Counted from the first letter of the stretch, positions 1 through 11,905 are shown. The stretch is 64,000 nt of DNA from Sinotaia quadrata (GCA_028829895.1 CM054177.1:28967564-29031563), one strand, 5' to 3'. The notes: a model not told the origin generated them from the sequence alone. Numbers and translations: made by a program.

Positions 1-440
1 ACGTTTTTCTTTCAATTCATCTTCTTTCGCTTTTGAAAATATTTTAAGTTAGTGTCATGACTAAATGTACAAGTTTTGGTTAGTGTCAAAACTAGACTAT
101 AAATGTACAGGTTATGAAGAGTGTCAAAAGTAGATTGTAAATATAAAATTTTTTGTGACATGAGAACGATATAAATGTAAAACCTGTGATGAGTATCATG
201 AGCATAATAAATATAGAACAAAGTGTACACAATTTTCCTTGAGTAATGAGTAGACTTGTAAATGTAACAAAGTGTATACAAGCTTTGGTAGTCAGGAGTA
301 CGATAAATGTAATGAACTGTCCAGTTTAGTAAAACCAACGAAAGGACATCCTATCGCTCGTGCCGAGACGGACAAAATTCACGATAAAAACGTTCTCTCT
401 AACTTAAAAAAAATATATATCTGCACTAACATCCAATTTG
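1..440. repeat. degenerate tandem repeat
   Basis: Related segments with GTGTCAAAA and AAATGTA recur every 50-60 bp with much variation. Short frames on both strands come from this pattern. Confidence 0.4.
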
Positions 441-552
441 GTGAATCAACTTACCTATAGTGATTAGTTGTGAATCAACTTGCCTGTAGTGTTCAGTGGT
501 GAATCAACTTGCCTGTAGTGTTCAGTGGTGAATCAACTTGATTGTAATGTTC
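441..552. repeat. minisatellite, 29-bp unit, about 4 copies
   Basis: Units begin GTGAATCAACTTGCCTG; the first and last copies are diverged. Confidence 0.85.
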
Positions 553-594
553 AGTTCAGAAAGCACTATAGATAAGCCACAAATCCTGAACAAA

Positions 595-730
595 GCTATT
601 CAAAACCGGACTGGAAAAAAGAAATACGAGGCTATTCAAAACCGGACTGGAAAAAAGAAATACGAGGCTATTCAAAACCGGTCTGGGAAAAAGAAATACA
701 AGACTATTCAAAACCGGATTGGTAAAAGAC
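595..730. repeat. minisatellite, 36-bp unit, about 4 copies
   Basis: Units contain ATTCAAAACCGGACTGG. The length is a multiple of three, so both strands stay open; these frames are not taken as genes. Confidence 0.9.
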
Positions 731-885
731 AAGTCCTTCAATTCACATATCTGATCACTTCTTTCGATCAGTCTAGATTTGAAAATATTAGATTCTGCTC
801 TCAGAAATCGAAAGTAACTTTTCTTCCATCTGTATTAAATGGGAGACAAATAAACACAGTCAGTTTAGCGTTTGTGACGGGTGGT

Positions 886-910
886 GGGGGTGGGGGTGGG
901 GGTTTGTGGG
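886..910 (+). other. G-quadruplex-type G-tract cluster
   Basis: Three runs of five G separated by single T, followed by further G runs (GGGGGTGGGGGTGGGGG core). This fits an intramolecular G-quadruplex on the + strand. Confidence 0.6.
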
Positions 911-1189
911 TGGTAATATAAATTTAAAGATATGAAGCCGAGCAAAACCCTGCCACGCGAGGCATAGTGACAGAACCATATCATTAACACAAATACATTT
1001 TCAAGTAGCCTGAATGCAGCGTGCAGATACGCGTTCTGGTAGCCACTCTCTCACAAGTGACAGAGATCAAGGCCCGATAACAAGAATTATCATTTTATAT
1101 GCTCAAGATAGCGGAACAGATTTTAGTACACGTCAACGAAGGCTTTTCATCGGAATGGTTTATGTGACGAACGTCTGTATATCTGTACG

Positions 1190-1344
1190 CCTTGGAGACA
1201 GGACATCGGACACTTTAAGATTCATCCGATAGCCTGATAGAGATAACAGAGCTTGGAGACAGGACATCGGACACTTTAAGATTCATCCGATAGCCTGATA
1301 GAGATAACAGAGCTTGGAGACAGGACATCGGACACATTAAGAGT
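1190..1344. repeat. 61-bp tandem repeat, about 2.5 copies
   Basis: Units begin CTTGGAGACAGGACATCGGA and are nearly identical, so the duplication is recent. Confidence 0.9.
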
Positions 1345-1353
1345 CACACAGAG

Positions 1354-1817
1354 GAAAGTGTAAAGTGCAAAGTGTTATTAACAATATGTGTAAAGTGCAA
1401 AGTGTTATTATAACAATATGTGTAAAGTGTAAAGTGCAAAGTGTTATTATAACAATATGTGTAAAGTGTAAAGTGCAAAGTGTTATTAACAATATGTATA
1501 AAGTGCTAAGTGTTATTAACAATATGTGTAAAGTTCAAAGTGTTATTACAATAATTGTAACGTGCAAAGTGTTATTACAATAATTGTAACGTGCAAAGTG
1601 TTATTACAATATGTGTACAGTTCAAAGTGTTATTACAATAATTGTAAAGTTCAAAGTGTTATTACAATATGTGTAAAGTTCAAAGTGTTATTACAACATG
1701 TGTAAAGTTCAAAGTGTTATTACAACATGTGTAAAGTTCAAAGTGTTATTACAATATGTGTAAAGTTCAAAGTGTTATTACAACATGTGTAAAGTTCAAA
1801 GTGTTATTACAACACGT
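1354..1817. repeat. minisatellite, about 30-bp unit, 15 or so copies
   Basis: Units carry CAAAGTGTTATTA followed by ACAATATGTGTAAAGT. The left part also has a nested AAAGTGTAAAGTGC variation. Confidence 0.9.
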
Positions 1818-2276
1818 TTTCTCAAGGACATAAGCATTCGGCACCAGAGACGGATTTTTATTTTTGCATCCTTCCTTTTGCACCCACCCCAAATTAATAA
1901 AATATAGACTAAAGAATTTTAAAAGTATTAATAAAATATAAACACACACACAAAAAATATATTATGTTTGGCTGTCACCATGGACAGACCGCCCCCCCCC
2001 CCGCACTAATTAATAGGCCACTGTGTATTCTAAGCTGGTATATATTCTTACAATACATGTGTTTTAAACTGATAACATTTATTAGTGTATATATCTAGAA
2101 CGTAATTATTATTATATGTTTTTAAACCGATAAAATTATTACTGTATATAATTATAGATAATTTTTATTACTATATTTATGTTATAAATCGTAAAGAGTT
2201 ATTACTGTAATAAATAGGTTCTCAATCGATAACGGATCTTATATTTCACAATCACCTGGAGCCAATTTTGTGACTT
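1818..2276. other. AT-rich spacer without a gene
   Basis: The stretch has a poly-C run near 1992-2002 and several TATA-rich, loosely repeated segments (2030-2220). No coding potential was seen. Confidence 0.6.
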
Positions 2277-3190
2277 AGCAATGTCTTTTGGGGTTTCCGG
2301 AGAATTTAGAGGGAGACAAAGCCGTATAAGGTATCCGAAGAATTCAGAGAGAAACATTGTCTTATAAGGTATCTGGACAATGTGGTCTACTACAAATATC
2401 GGAAGAATTTAAGGGAGGCAATGTCGTATACTACAAGGATCTGGAGAAATTAAAAGGAGACAAAGTCGTATACTACAAGGATCTGAAGACATTAAAAGGA
2501 GAAAGTCGTTTACTACAAGGATCTGAAGACATTAAAAGGAGACAAAGTCGTATACTACAAGGATCTGAAGAATAGAGAAACAATGTCCTTGAAAGTATTT
2601 GGAGAATTTTAATGGGAGAGAGTGTCGTTGAAGTTATTTGGAGAATTTAGAGAGAGATTATGTCCTTGAAAATAATTGGAGAATTTTAATTGGAAACAAT
2701 GTCGTTGAAGGTATCCGGAGAATTTAGAGGGAGACAATGTTGTTGAAAGTATCAGGAGAATTTAATGGGATAGTGTGTCGTATAAGGTATCCGGAGAATT
2801 TAGAGGGATACAACGTCGTGTAAGGTCTCCAGAGAATTTAATGGGATTCAGTGTCGTATAAGGTCTCCGAAGAATTTAGAGGGAGAAAATAATGTTGAAA
2901 GTATCCGGAGAATTTAAAGGGAGACAATGTCGTTGAAAGTATCCGGGGAATTTAAAGGGAGACAATGTCGTTGAAAATTTCCGGAGAATTTAGAGGGAGA
3001 CAATGTCGTTGAAAATTTCCGGAGAATTTAGAGGGAGACAATGTCGTTGAAAATTTCCGGAGAATTTAGAGGGAGACAATGTCGTTGAAAATTTCCGGAG
3101 AATTTAGAGGGAGACAATGTCGTTGAAAATTTCCAGAGAATTTAGAGGGAGACAACGTCGTTGAAAATTTCCGGAGAATTTAGAGGCAAC
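2277..3190. repeat. minisatellite, about 40-bp unit, more than 20 copies with a gradient of homogeneity
   Basis: Units carry TCCGGAGAATTTAGAGGGAG and ACAATGTCGTTGAAA. Copies at 2970-3180 are almost identical, while those toward 2280 are increasingly diverged, the usual sign of an array growing at one end. Confidence 0.92.
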
Positions 3191-4659
3191 CATAAGGTGA
3201 GTGAGTAAATGGGCAGTAAAGTCCGAAAGATAAATATATTTGATTTATTTCTCATAATTGTTCGTTACTTTACTTATTTACTTATTTGTTTTCTAATTTA
3301 TTTCTTTTTCATTTTTATATCGTTATTTAAGAAAAAACTTATTGCTTCCTTATTTTGTATTTATTTTGTTATTTTTTACTTATATCGTTATTTATTTTAA
3401 AACTTATTCTTTTCTTATATTGTATTTATTTTTATCTTATTTTTAATGTCTTATCTATTTTTTAATTTATTAATCGTTTGATCAGATTTAATATAGCATT
3501 CCATGCGTTCTCACTTAACGTGTACATTTAAATCGCTTTGAAAGCCGGCTGGTATCGATATTCTAAATTTAATCTGCCAAGCTGAAAACTGGACAGTCCA
3601 GTGCCAGAAACAAGAATGTCTTTTCAGGGGACCAAAGAAAGACGTGCTGATTATGTCTGGGACTTACAGTCCAAAAACTAAAGAGTTTCGAAGAACAGAG
3701 AAATTCAGAAACTGTTCGTGAAAGCAATCTCCATACTTCTCGCAGGACAGTGAATCAATAACTACATATTTGCATCGCCGTCTGTTTTGCTGGCATTGAA
3801 CAGAAAACCAAACTACCCGAGGACGCAGGAGAATTGGACTTTGCCAAGTCGATGAATGTGTACAATACCAGCGTGATTTTTCCATTTATTTTTGCTAAGT
3901 TTGTCTTCGTCTTTTTCCTGTTTTTAATTTGCGAGATAATTGTGTTCGTTGTGGTTGTAGCGACGAGTGTTTATGCACTATCCTGAATATTTTTTTAAGT
4001 CACCAAAACACTATCCTGAATAATTGTGTTATAGCGCTTTTTATAAAATTTCATCAAACATTAAAAGTGAATGAACATTGTTAGCATTGCTTTTAGCTTG
4101 AGCGTTAATGTTTCTGGCCTTTAGCACATGAGTGATTGCGAGAGAGGTGCCCTGAATTTAAATTTCCGAAAAGACGTGTTTGTGACGGTAACGGACTTTC
4201 GTACTTCCATTTCATACAAGAGAGACTGCATAAATGGTGGGTGTTCAGACTTAACTACGGGAATGGAATCATTGTTGTAACTGATTTCCGGTACTGAAAT
4301 TTAAACTTCTATCACTAACAGAACAAAACAGAGTACACGAAATTTAATCGGCCAAACCGCAAAATAGTCATGCTATCAGTCAGTCAACAAGACCTCAACT
4401 GAAGATTGTCAGGATAGAAAGAGTCAATAATATGGGTCAACTAAGCCATAATAGGTGACTGCCGCTATAGAAAGAGCGACTACCTATACTAATGCTGTCA
4501 TTAGAACACCACAATAAATGACTGCCAGTGTAGAAAGAATGATGAATGAAAGTCATGCTATCAGTCAGCAAGACAAAAAGTGACTGCCTGGTTAGTAATG
4601 GTGAGAATTCCAAACTGCTTACTGTTCGCATCTCATATATTTCATTCCTCGTTCTGTTG
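3191..4659. other. no gene seen; TATT-rich block and degenerate repeats
   Basis: 3230-3480 is a T-rich block with many ATTTATTT motifs. 3480-4370 looks unique, and a 73-aa minus-strand frame at 3664-3885 shows no family features. 4370-4620 has loosely repeated segments with CTATCAGTCAG and GTGACTGCC. Confidence 0.5.
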
Positions 4660-4925
4660 TATTGTAAGACTGTATTTCACTGCTCTTTATTTAATGTACG
4701 TGTACTGTAAGACTGCATTTCACTGCTCTTTATTTAATGTACGTTTACGAGAATCTTAACTATTTACAAGGCATACTTACATTAATAAGTTTACATCTTA
4801 ACTATTTACAAGGCATACTTACATTAATAAGTTTACATCTTAACTATTTACAAGGCATACTTACATTAATAAGTTTATATCTTAACTATTTACAAGGCAT
4901 ACTTACATTAATAAGTTTACAACTT
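4660..4925. repeat. two adjacent 42-bp tandem repeats
   Basis: A 42-bp unit with CACTGCTCTTTATTTAATGT occurs twice (4660-4745). A different 42-bp unit with ATTTACAAGGCATACTTACA occurs four times (4757-4925) and keeps one frame open as 14-aa repeats. Confidence 0.9.
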
Positions 4926-5012
4926 TACATCTTTGTCTTTACTGTACACACGGCTAACGTAACACGCCATTCCTTGTTTTATTTATATTGTAATGTTTTG
5001 TTGCCCGTTAAG

Positions 5013-5447
5013 TGTACTTGTAACGAAGGCTTGGCTGGTTGTGTACTTGTAACGAAGGCTTGGTTGGTTGTGTACTTGTAACGAAGGCTTGGCTGGTTGT
5101 GTACTTGTAACGAAGGCTTGGTTGGTTGTGTACTTGTAACGAAGGCTTGGCTGGTTGTGTACTTGTAACGAAGGCTTGGCTGGTTGTGTACTTGTAACGA
5201 AGGCTTGGCTGGTTGTGTACTTGTAACGAAGGCTTGGCTGGTTGTGTACTTGTAACGAAGGCTTGGCTGGTTGTGTACTTGTAACGAAGGCTTGGCTGGT
5301 TGTGTACTTGTAACGAAGGCTTGGCTGGTTGTGTACTTGTAACGAAGGCTTGACTGGTTGTGTACTTGTAACGAAGGCTTGACTGGTTGTGTACTTGTAA
5401 CGAAGGCTTGGCTGGTTGTGTACTTGTAACGAAGGCTTGGCTGGTTG
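5013..5447. repeat. minisatellite, 29-bp unit, 15 copies
   Basis: Units begin TGTACTTGTAACGAAGGCTT and are very uniform. Because 29 is not a multiple of three and no unit contains a minus-strand stop, all three minus frames are open through the array; none is a gene. Confidence 0.97.
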
Positions 5448-5504
5448 CTTGGCATTCCACTGTAGATATGGGGACATAATGTAAAAATGCATCATTGCTA
5501 TTGC

Positions 5505-5930
5505 TGCATTGTGGAAAGGTGTCTTTGCTATCACGGGTGTATTGTGGAAAGGTGTCTTTGCTATCACGGGTACATTGTGTTGAAAGGTGTCTTTGCTATC
5601 ACGGGTACATTGTGTTGAAAGGTGTCTTTGCTATCACGGGTACATTGTGCTGAAAGGTATCTTTTATTGCTGGCACAAAACCAAGTGATTACGTCATCTT
5701 GAAAGACGATACTTTCTGATAATGCGGTAATGTCATATTGTGATAATGTAAAATGTGATTATATTATAATGTCATAATGATATTATAATGTGGTAATGTC
5801 ATACTGTGCTAATAACATATGTGATAATGTCATATTATTAGAATGATATTGAAAGCGCTAATGTCATGTGGTAATGTCATAATATAATGTGATGATGTTA
5901 TAATGAGATATTGTCATTGAAAAAAATAAT
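5505..5930. repeat. minisatellite of about 35 bp, then degenerate TAATGTCAT repeats
   Basis: Units with GTCTTTGCTATCACGGGT occur about five times to 5665. From 5720 short segments around AATGTCATATTGTGATAATG recur irregularly. Confidence 0.8.
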
Positions 5931-5995
5931 AGGAATTATATTAAAACGTTTATAACTATATGTAAATGTAAAGCGAACACACAATGCAATGTTAT

Positions 5996-6002
5996 TATAA
6001 AT
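5996..6002 (+). promoter_or_regulatory. TATA-like box upstream of the 143-aa ORF
   Basis: The sequence TATAAAT lies about 140 bp before the ATG at 6143. In AT-rich DNA such a match is weak evidence by itself. Confidence 0.2.
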
Positions 6003-6142
6003 TTGTATAGCTACAAAGATAGAAAAATAGCCGGTGAAGGTGTTAAGAGTGAATGCGTGAAGATCTGAGGACGAATGGAGGAATATACATGATGCACAAT
6101 TGCTATTTTGGGGTCGTTGTGTAATGTTCAACATTTTTCGAC

Positions 6143-6574
6143 ATGACCGGTGAGAAAAATCAGCAAACTACCATTCTGCATGAACTGATAAGAGGATTGA
6201 GGGGTCTTACTCAAGACAAAATCCTCAAACTGCTAAACTATCGCGAAAGAACTCTCGAACGTATTAATAACGATCTTTTTAAGAATAAGACATTTCATAA
6301 ATATACGATCCGTAAATTAACTGTATTACTATATTTTATTATCATTATTATCGAATACATTTATAATTTGCATTGCGAATTACGAAAAGGGATGACGGCT
6401 ATAAAGAACTCGGAGGAGATTACTCAAGCATACTCGAATGACGTTTTCTCCGAGCACGTGATCTTGGAGAAAACCTCAAATTATCATATTCTGCTGTCGA
6501 TCGTCAAGCATTTCACGTCATTTCCGTCTAAACCAAATGAATTTGCCGATGAGTTTCTTCAGATCCTATTATGA
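6143..6574 (+). CDS. unassigned intronless 143-aa ORF with one hydrophobic segment
   Basis: The frame starts MTGEKNQQTTILHELIRG and runs 143 codons without internal repeats, unlike most long frames nearby. Residues about 10-55 are charged and helical (LTQDKILKLLNYRERTLERI). Residues about 59-76 form one hydrophobic stretch (LLYFIIIIIEYIYNL), and the last 65 residues are mixed and soluble in character. Codon use looks protein-like, with third positions varied. The ATG has a purine at -3. A TATAAAT lies at 5996-6002 and an AATAAA begins four bases after the stop, which is very compact for an animal gene. Minisatellites lie on both sides. It could be a small single-exon gene, an exon with a chance stop, or a gene left by a mobile element or virus; I could not match it to a family. 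Confidence 0.45.
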   Translation: MTGEKNQQTTILHELIRGLRGLTQDKILKLLNYRERTLERINNDLFKNKTFHKYTIRKLTVLLYFIIIIIEYIYNLHCELRKGMTAIKNSEEITQAYSNDVFSEHVILEKTSNYHILLSIVKHFTSFPSKPNEFADEFLQILL

Positions 6575-6578
6575 GTAG

Positions 6579-6584
6579 AATAAA
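6579..6584 (+). terminator. polyadenylation signal AATAAA directly after the 143-aa ORF
   Basis: AATAAA begins four bases after the TGA at 6572-6574. The position favours a compact transcription unit on the + strand, but the hexamer is common in this AT-rich DNA. Confidence 0.35.
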
Positions 6585-6722
6585 CACTAGAGGGCGAAAC
6601 TGTCTGCAAATACCATCTCTAGGACTGGAGATAAAATTCGCGGATCCATGGATCGATTTGGCTTGGAAAGCAGAGACGAGTTGCACAAGACATACAGATT
6701 CAACCGGTCCGCACCAGTTGTG

Positions 6723-7355
6723 ACCGCAGTACAGGCAAATGTCTACTGGTAATTCATTGACCGCCATACAGGCAAATGTCTACTGGTAATTCATTGACCG
6801 CCATACAGGCAAATGTCTACTGGTAATTCATTGATCGTCATACAGGCAAATGTCTACTGGTAATTCAATGATCGCTATACAGGCAAATGTCTACTGGTAA
6901 TTCAATGATCGCTATACAGGCAAATGTCTACTGCTAATTCAATGATCGCTATACAGGCAAATGTCTACTGCTAATTCAATGATCGCTATACAGGCAAATG
7001 TCTACTGCTAATTCAATGATCGCTATACAGGCAAATGTCTATACGCAAACCCTCTTGTCCGCCATAATAAACATGCCTAACTATATACTTCGATTATCAT
7101 AACAGCCTGAGGCTTATAACAGGCAAATGTCTAAAAAAAAATACTCTAGTTAGCCATAAAAGGCAGATGTCTAAAACATATTATAGTTAGCCATAACAGG
7201 CAGATGTCTTAATAGATACTACAATTAGCCTTAATAGGCAGATGTCTAAAGGTATACTATAATTAACCATAATAGGCAGATGTCTAAAAGACACTACAAT
7301 TAGCCATAACAGGCAGAGGTCTAAAAATAATTAAAATCAACCATAACAGGCAGAT
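6723..7355. repeat. minisatellite, 37-bp unit, with a decayed right half
   Basis: Nine units with ACAGGCAAATGTCTACTG run to about 7045. The right half (7050-7355) keeps only AGGCAGATGTCTAAAA and TTAGCCATAA at variable spacing, apparently an older part of the same array. Confidence 0.9.
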
Positions 7356-7579
7356 ACCTACTGAAATATGGAAGAATAATAAGCACACTGACACGATTAC
7401 CGCCTGTAAGTGTATTCTTGCTAATCCAAGTTCTGCTAAGGTAATAATGTCACGATACAATGATTTTGACTGTAAGCGATAAGTCACTGAATGTCTGTCC
7501 TTGGTGCAGGTGAAGCAATTCAACACTGGATGCTCCAAGAGCATAGAAACCTTCATCTTCATAACCGATTTCTCCACTG

Positions 7580-7925
7580 TCAGTCTTTGTCTTCGTTGCT
7601 AGAATTCTCTACTGTCAGTCTTTGTCTTCGTTGCTAGAATTCTCCACTGTCAGTCTTTGTCTTCGTTGCTAGAATTCTCCACTGTCAGTCTTTGTCTTCG
7701 TTGCTAGAATTCTCCACTGTCAGTCTTTGTCTTCGTTGCTAGAATTCTTCACTGTCAGTCTTTGTCTTCCTTGCTAGAATTCTTCACTGTCAGTCTTTGT
7801 CTTCCTTGCTAGAATTCTTCACTGTCAGTCTTTGTCTTCCTTGCTAGAATTCTTCACTGTCAGTCTTTGTCTTCCTTGCTAGAATTCTTCACTGTCAGTC
7901 TTTGTCCTCGTTGCCAGAATTCTCG
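7580..7925. repeat. minisatellite, 35-bp unit, about 10 copies
   Basis: Units contain CACTGTCAGTCTTTGTCTTC and GCTAGAATTC. Two sub-types (TTCG and TTCC after GTC) are grouped in separate blocks. Confidence 0.95.
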
Positions 7926-8408
7926 GTTTGTAAAAGAATTGACCATGAAGCTGGTTAGGACCTTCCAGAACTGAAACAGACTGACGTCATAGTTCATGAT
8001 GCACAGGAACGTGACTGCAGTCGTGACGAGACTTAATTACTAGCCATTGTATTATGTTGTGACGCACACTGCGACAGATTTGCGAAGAGACTGACATTAA
8101 ATGTATTGACCACTGATCGGTCTCCAGCCCTGGAGCTTTTCTTGCTACTTCAGTCCGGGTTCATTGAAGGAGGTCGCCAGCGTAGAAGACGAGGCCGCAT
8201 TCTTTAAGGAATCGCTGACAGGCTTTTTGTGATCCTTGCAGGGCAGTCTTTGGTGAGGGCTGAATCCAGCTGACATTTAAGCCTGAAAGGCTTCCTTAGT
8301 TCCTTGTGGGTAGCCATTGGTATTCCGAACTGAATTGTAGTGGAGAGGGGTGTTACAAAGGGATACAAGAGACCAGTGTCATCAAGGCCGTAATACAGTA
8401 TCATTGCG
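7926..8408. other. spacer without a recognised gene
   Basis: No repeat structure and no supported coding region; a 66-aa minus-strand frame at 8204-8404 has no family features. Confidence 0.5.
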
Positions 8409-8423
8409 TGCGCGCGCGCGCTG

Positions 8424-8500
<77 letters not shown>
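8409..8500. repeat. (GC)n followed by (TG)n microsatellite
   Basis: A short GCGCGC run leads into about 38 TG units. Alternating purine-pyrimidine DNA of this kind can form Z-DNA. Confidence 0.97.
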
Positions 8501-8502
<2 letters not shown>

Positions 8503-8904
8503 CAAAATTTCTTTTTCAGTTGCTGCTGCTTTGCGACCTCGTTTTCATTTCGATGACAGCATTCCAGTAACAAATAACAACTAATTCGAACACTCGAGGT
8601 GCCAATATAACGCTGTACACTTCACATTCACAAATTTCCATTCTATTATCGAAACACGGAACAAATTCACAATAAAGAAAATGCATTTTAGTGTTTAATT
8701 GTGCACTGTGATCTGATACTTGACTGTCCTGCCGATATCGATTTTGTTTATGATGTATATTACACAACAAACACACACAGATTTACTTATAGAGAGACAG
8801 AGAGATATTACCTACCCTATCTGCTAGATACAAATACCTTTACAAAGGAAATCCTATTTGTAGCATGGCGAGAAAAGTGGCATCGATAAATAACTCAACA
8901 GAAA

Positions 8905-9030
8905 CGAACAGTCACTGTTGCTATCACAAGAACTGTCACTGTTGCTATCACAAGAACTGTCACTGTTGCTATCACAAGAACTGTCACTGTTGCTATCACA
9001 AGAACTGTCACTGTTGCTATCACAAGAACC
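8905..9030. repeat. minisatellite, 24-bp unit, 5 copies
   Basis: Units carry CTGTCACTGTTGCTATCACA. On the minus strand they read as Asp/Ser/Asn-rich 8-aa repeats; no gene context supports translation. Confidence 0.95.
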
Positions 9031-9458
9031 ATTGAATGAGTCCATTGGTGGTGGACGCAAATACCTTTTTTTTTTTTTTACATTAGATATCAAACTGAAA
9101 TCTGTGATGGTAAACCATTTTTCATCACTTATAATCTTTCAAGAGGAGAAACATTCGACCAGTACTGGGAATTGTTTTTCCCTCCGTCTTTTCGTGTTTC
9201 TGAGTGTCTATGCTGTGACAGAATGTTGTTTTGTTTAGATTTTTTCTTTTTAGAAAGAAAATATTATTTTTCTTCCTACCCCTTCAAATGCTTTTACGAT
9301 AACTTAACCATACTCTCTTTCGTGGTCGATAATGTAAATTCAATCTTTGAACGCTTTCGCTTTGGGCAGATAACAGGCCAGTAGTGATTACTCGTTGTTT
9401 TCAAATATCAGCCTGACCTTGGGGATATACATTTTACATCCAAGTGGCTCACGAAACG

Positions 9459-9570
<112 letters not shown>

Positions 9571-9787
9571 CAGTCGAGTGATTTCATAAGGAAAACTAGA
9601 ATGCATGTAGTACTCGTGCAGCACTTTATGCAGTACAAGTACAGCTTGATTTTGAAAACGGATTCTGTTTATCTGTTTATACAAATTCAGCCTGATTATG
9701 CGAGCACAGTTTGATTAAACGAATACAACTTGCTTACACAATACAACAAGATTATACGAACACAATTGTCTTACACAATACAAGATC

Positions 9788-9998
9788 ACTCGCTCTCCAT
9801 AGCCAGTTTTCGTCATCTACATCTCGCTTTATGTTATTTTCTCACTAGCTGTTAATACTCAGATTACCTCATCTACATCTCGCTTTATGTTCTTTTCTCA
9901 CTCGCTCTCCATAGCCAGTTTTCGTCATCTACATCTCGCTTTATGTTCTTTTCTCACTCGCTCTCCATAGCCAGTTTTCGTCATCTACATCTCACTTC
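9788..9998. repeat. minisatellite, 56-bp unit, about 3.5 copies
   Basis: Units contain CGCTCTCCATAGCCAGTTTT and CATCTACATCTCGCTTTATG; the second copy is diverged. Confidence 0.9.
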
Positions 9999-10317
9999 AT
10001 CATTCCCTTTAATCCGTTAACTACGATGTCTCAGCTATTCACAGCGCCCTTTCTATGAATTCACTAGTGCTGCTGAAAATGTCGAGTACTCGTTGCTATA
10101 TAATGATTTCCTCTTCAATTAAACGTCGCTTTACCGTAAAGTTTCAAGCAGTCGTTGATACTCGGTCACTTTCATCGATTGGTCTATTTTTGCAGATCAA
10201 TTATTTACTAGACCTCAGAGCGACCGACAGTAGTATTCTGATAGCCCCAGTGTGCTCAGTCCTCAACTCTGTTCTTTATTCTCAGTGTATGTCGTGGGGG
10301 AATTGTTGAATTTGTCA

Positions 10318-10319
<2 letters not shown>

Positions 10320-10400
<81 letters not shown>

Positions 10401-10464
10401 ATGACTTATTTCTGTCTATCTGTCTGTCTGTCTGTCTCTGTCTCTCTCTCTCTCTCTCTCTCTG
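10320..10464. repeat. compound microsatellite forming a long inverted repeat
   Basis: (GA)n then (GACA)n is followed, after a loop of about 10 bases, by (CTGT)n then (TC)n. The two halves are complementary and could form a hairpin or cruciform with an arm of 50 bp or more. Confidence 0.95.
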
Positions 10465-11225
10465 CATCATGAGAAACAGCTAAGTGATAGAAAGTAGTGC
10501 TGTCTTTCTGCACTTTCCTTGTACAGTTTTTATTGCTCGTTATTGACGGTCTAGTACTTAACCCTATAATCTATTATTTATTTATTCTTTCCGTGTGGAT
10601 TGTAATTAGGGCAAATAATTACAGCTTGATAATTAATACCGTCTTCTAGTTCAAGGCATCTTGTTCATTCCTTCGAACAAAATATTGGTGAAGAATACTG
10701 CTGTACCTACTAGTTCTGGGTATATTGTTCATTCCATCTGACAATGAGGACGACCAAAACATATGAGTAGCTTTACGAGTTATCTTCCTTTATCACTGCA
10801 TATAACACGTGTGGTCCCTATAAGAAGTTTAGTACGTTTGTTCATATTACTGTTAGGTCCGGTATTCGTATTGTAAAATCATGGTCTGCTAATCCCCATG
10901 CAACGCCTTCAACAGTCATCCTGTATTAGGCCGCAGTAATTTTCAATTACCGAATTTTAAAAAATAGGGTTTTCATTCCACATAGGCCTATAAGAAAGTT
11001 TTCAAATATCTTCTTTTTCAGTTGTTAAAACAATAACATAGTGCTTATACTACATGACTGTATGTTGTGTGTCGTCTGCTAAATATTGAATTGATAATCT
11101 TCTAAAAGCGATGTTTAAGATTTTTAAATTATTTTTTCTAACTATAATATACTAGCTTAAGTTCTGTATTATAAATATTTTTTTCTAACAAATACTTACT
11201 ACTTGACATTCGTGTAATATAAATA
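10465..11225. other. AT-rich spacer without a gene
   Basis: No reading frame, RNA gene or clear repeat was seen. A short repeat near 10650-10740 (ATTGTTCATTCC) is present twice. Confidence 0.5.
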
Positions 11226-11905
11226 ATTATTTTTCCCCACCATATCTTACCCACCTTGAGTTATGTGTATTGTATCTTATTTCAACCATATCTTACCCAC
11301 CTTGAGTTATGTGTATTGTATCTTATTTCAACCATATCTTACCCACCTTGAGTTCTGTGTAATATAAATAATGATTTTTTCCTAACCATAGCTTACCCAC
11401 CTTGAGTTCTGTGTAATATAAATAATGATTTTTTTCTAACCATATCTTACCCACCTTGAGTTATGTGTATTGTACCTTATTTCAACCATATCTTATCCAT
11501 CTTGAGTTAAGTGTATTAGAAATAATGAATTTTTTCTAACCAATGCTAACTAATCTGAGATCTGTGTGGTATAAATAATGATTTTTTTCTTGAACCATTA
11601 TCTTACTCAGCTTGAGTTCTGTATATTATGAATAATGATTTTTTCTAACCATATCTTACCCACCTTCAGGTTTGTGTATTATAAATAATTATCTTATTCT
11701 CACTATATCTTACCAAGCTTGAGTTCTGTATATTATAAATAATGATCTTATTTTAACCATATCTTATCCAGCGTTCGTTCTGTGTATTATAAATAATGAT
11801 CTTATTTTAACCATATCTTACCCAGCTTGAGTTCTGAGTATTATAAATAATGATTTTTTCTAACCATAACTTATATAGCTTGGGTTCTGTGTATTATAAA
11901 TACAC
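11226..11905. repeat. minisatellite, about 57-60 bp unit, about 12 copies
   Basis: Units contain CATATCTTACCCACCTTGAG and TATTATAAATAATGAT. Adjacent pairs share variants, suggesting duplication of two units at a time. Confidence 0.9.

Noticed and set aside
4979..5567. Three overlapping minus-strand frames of 150-194 aa
   Set aside because: All are translations of the 29-bp minisatellite; every frame is open and the content is only the repeat.
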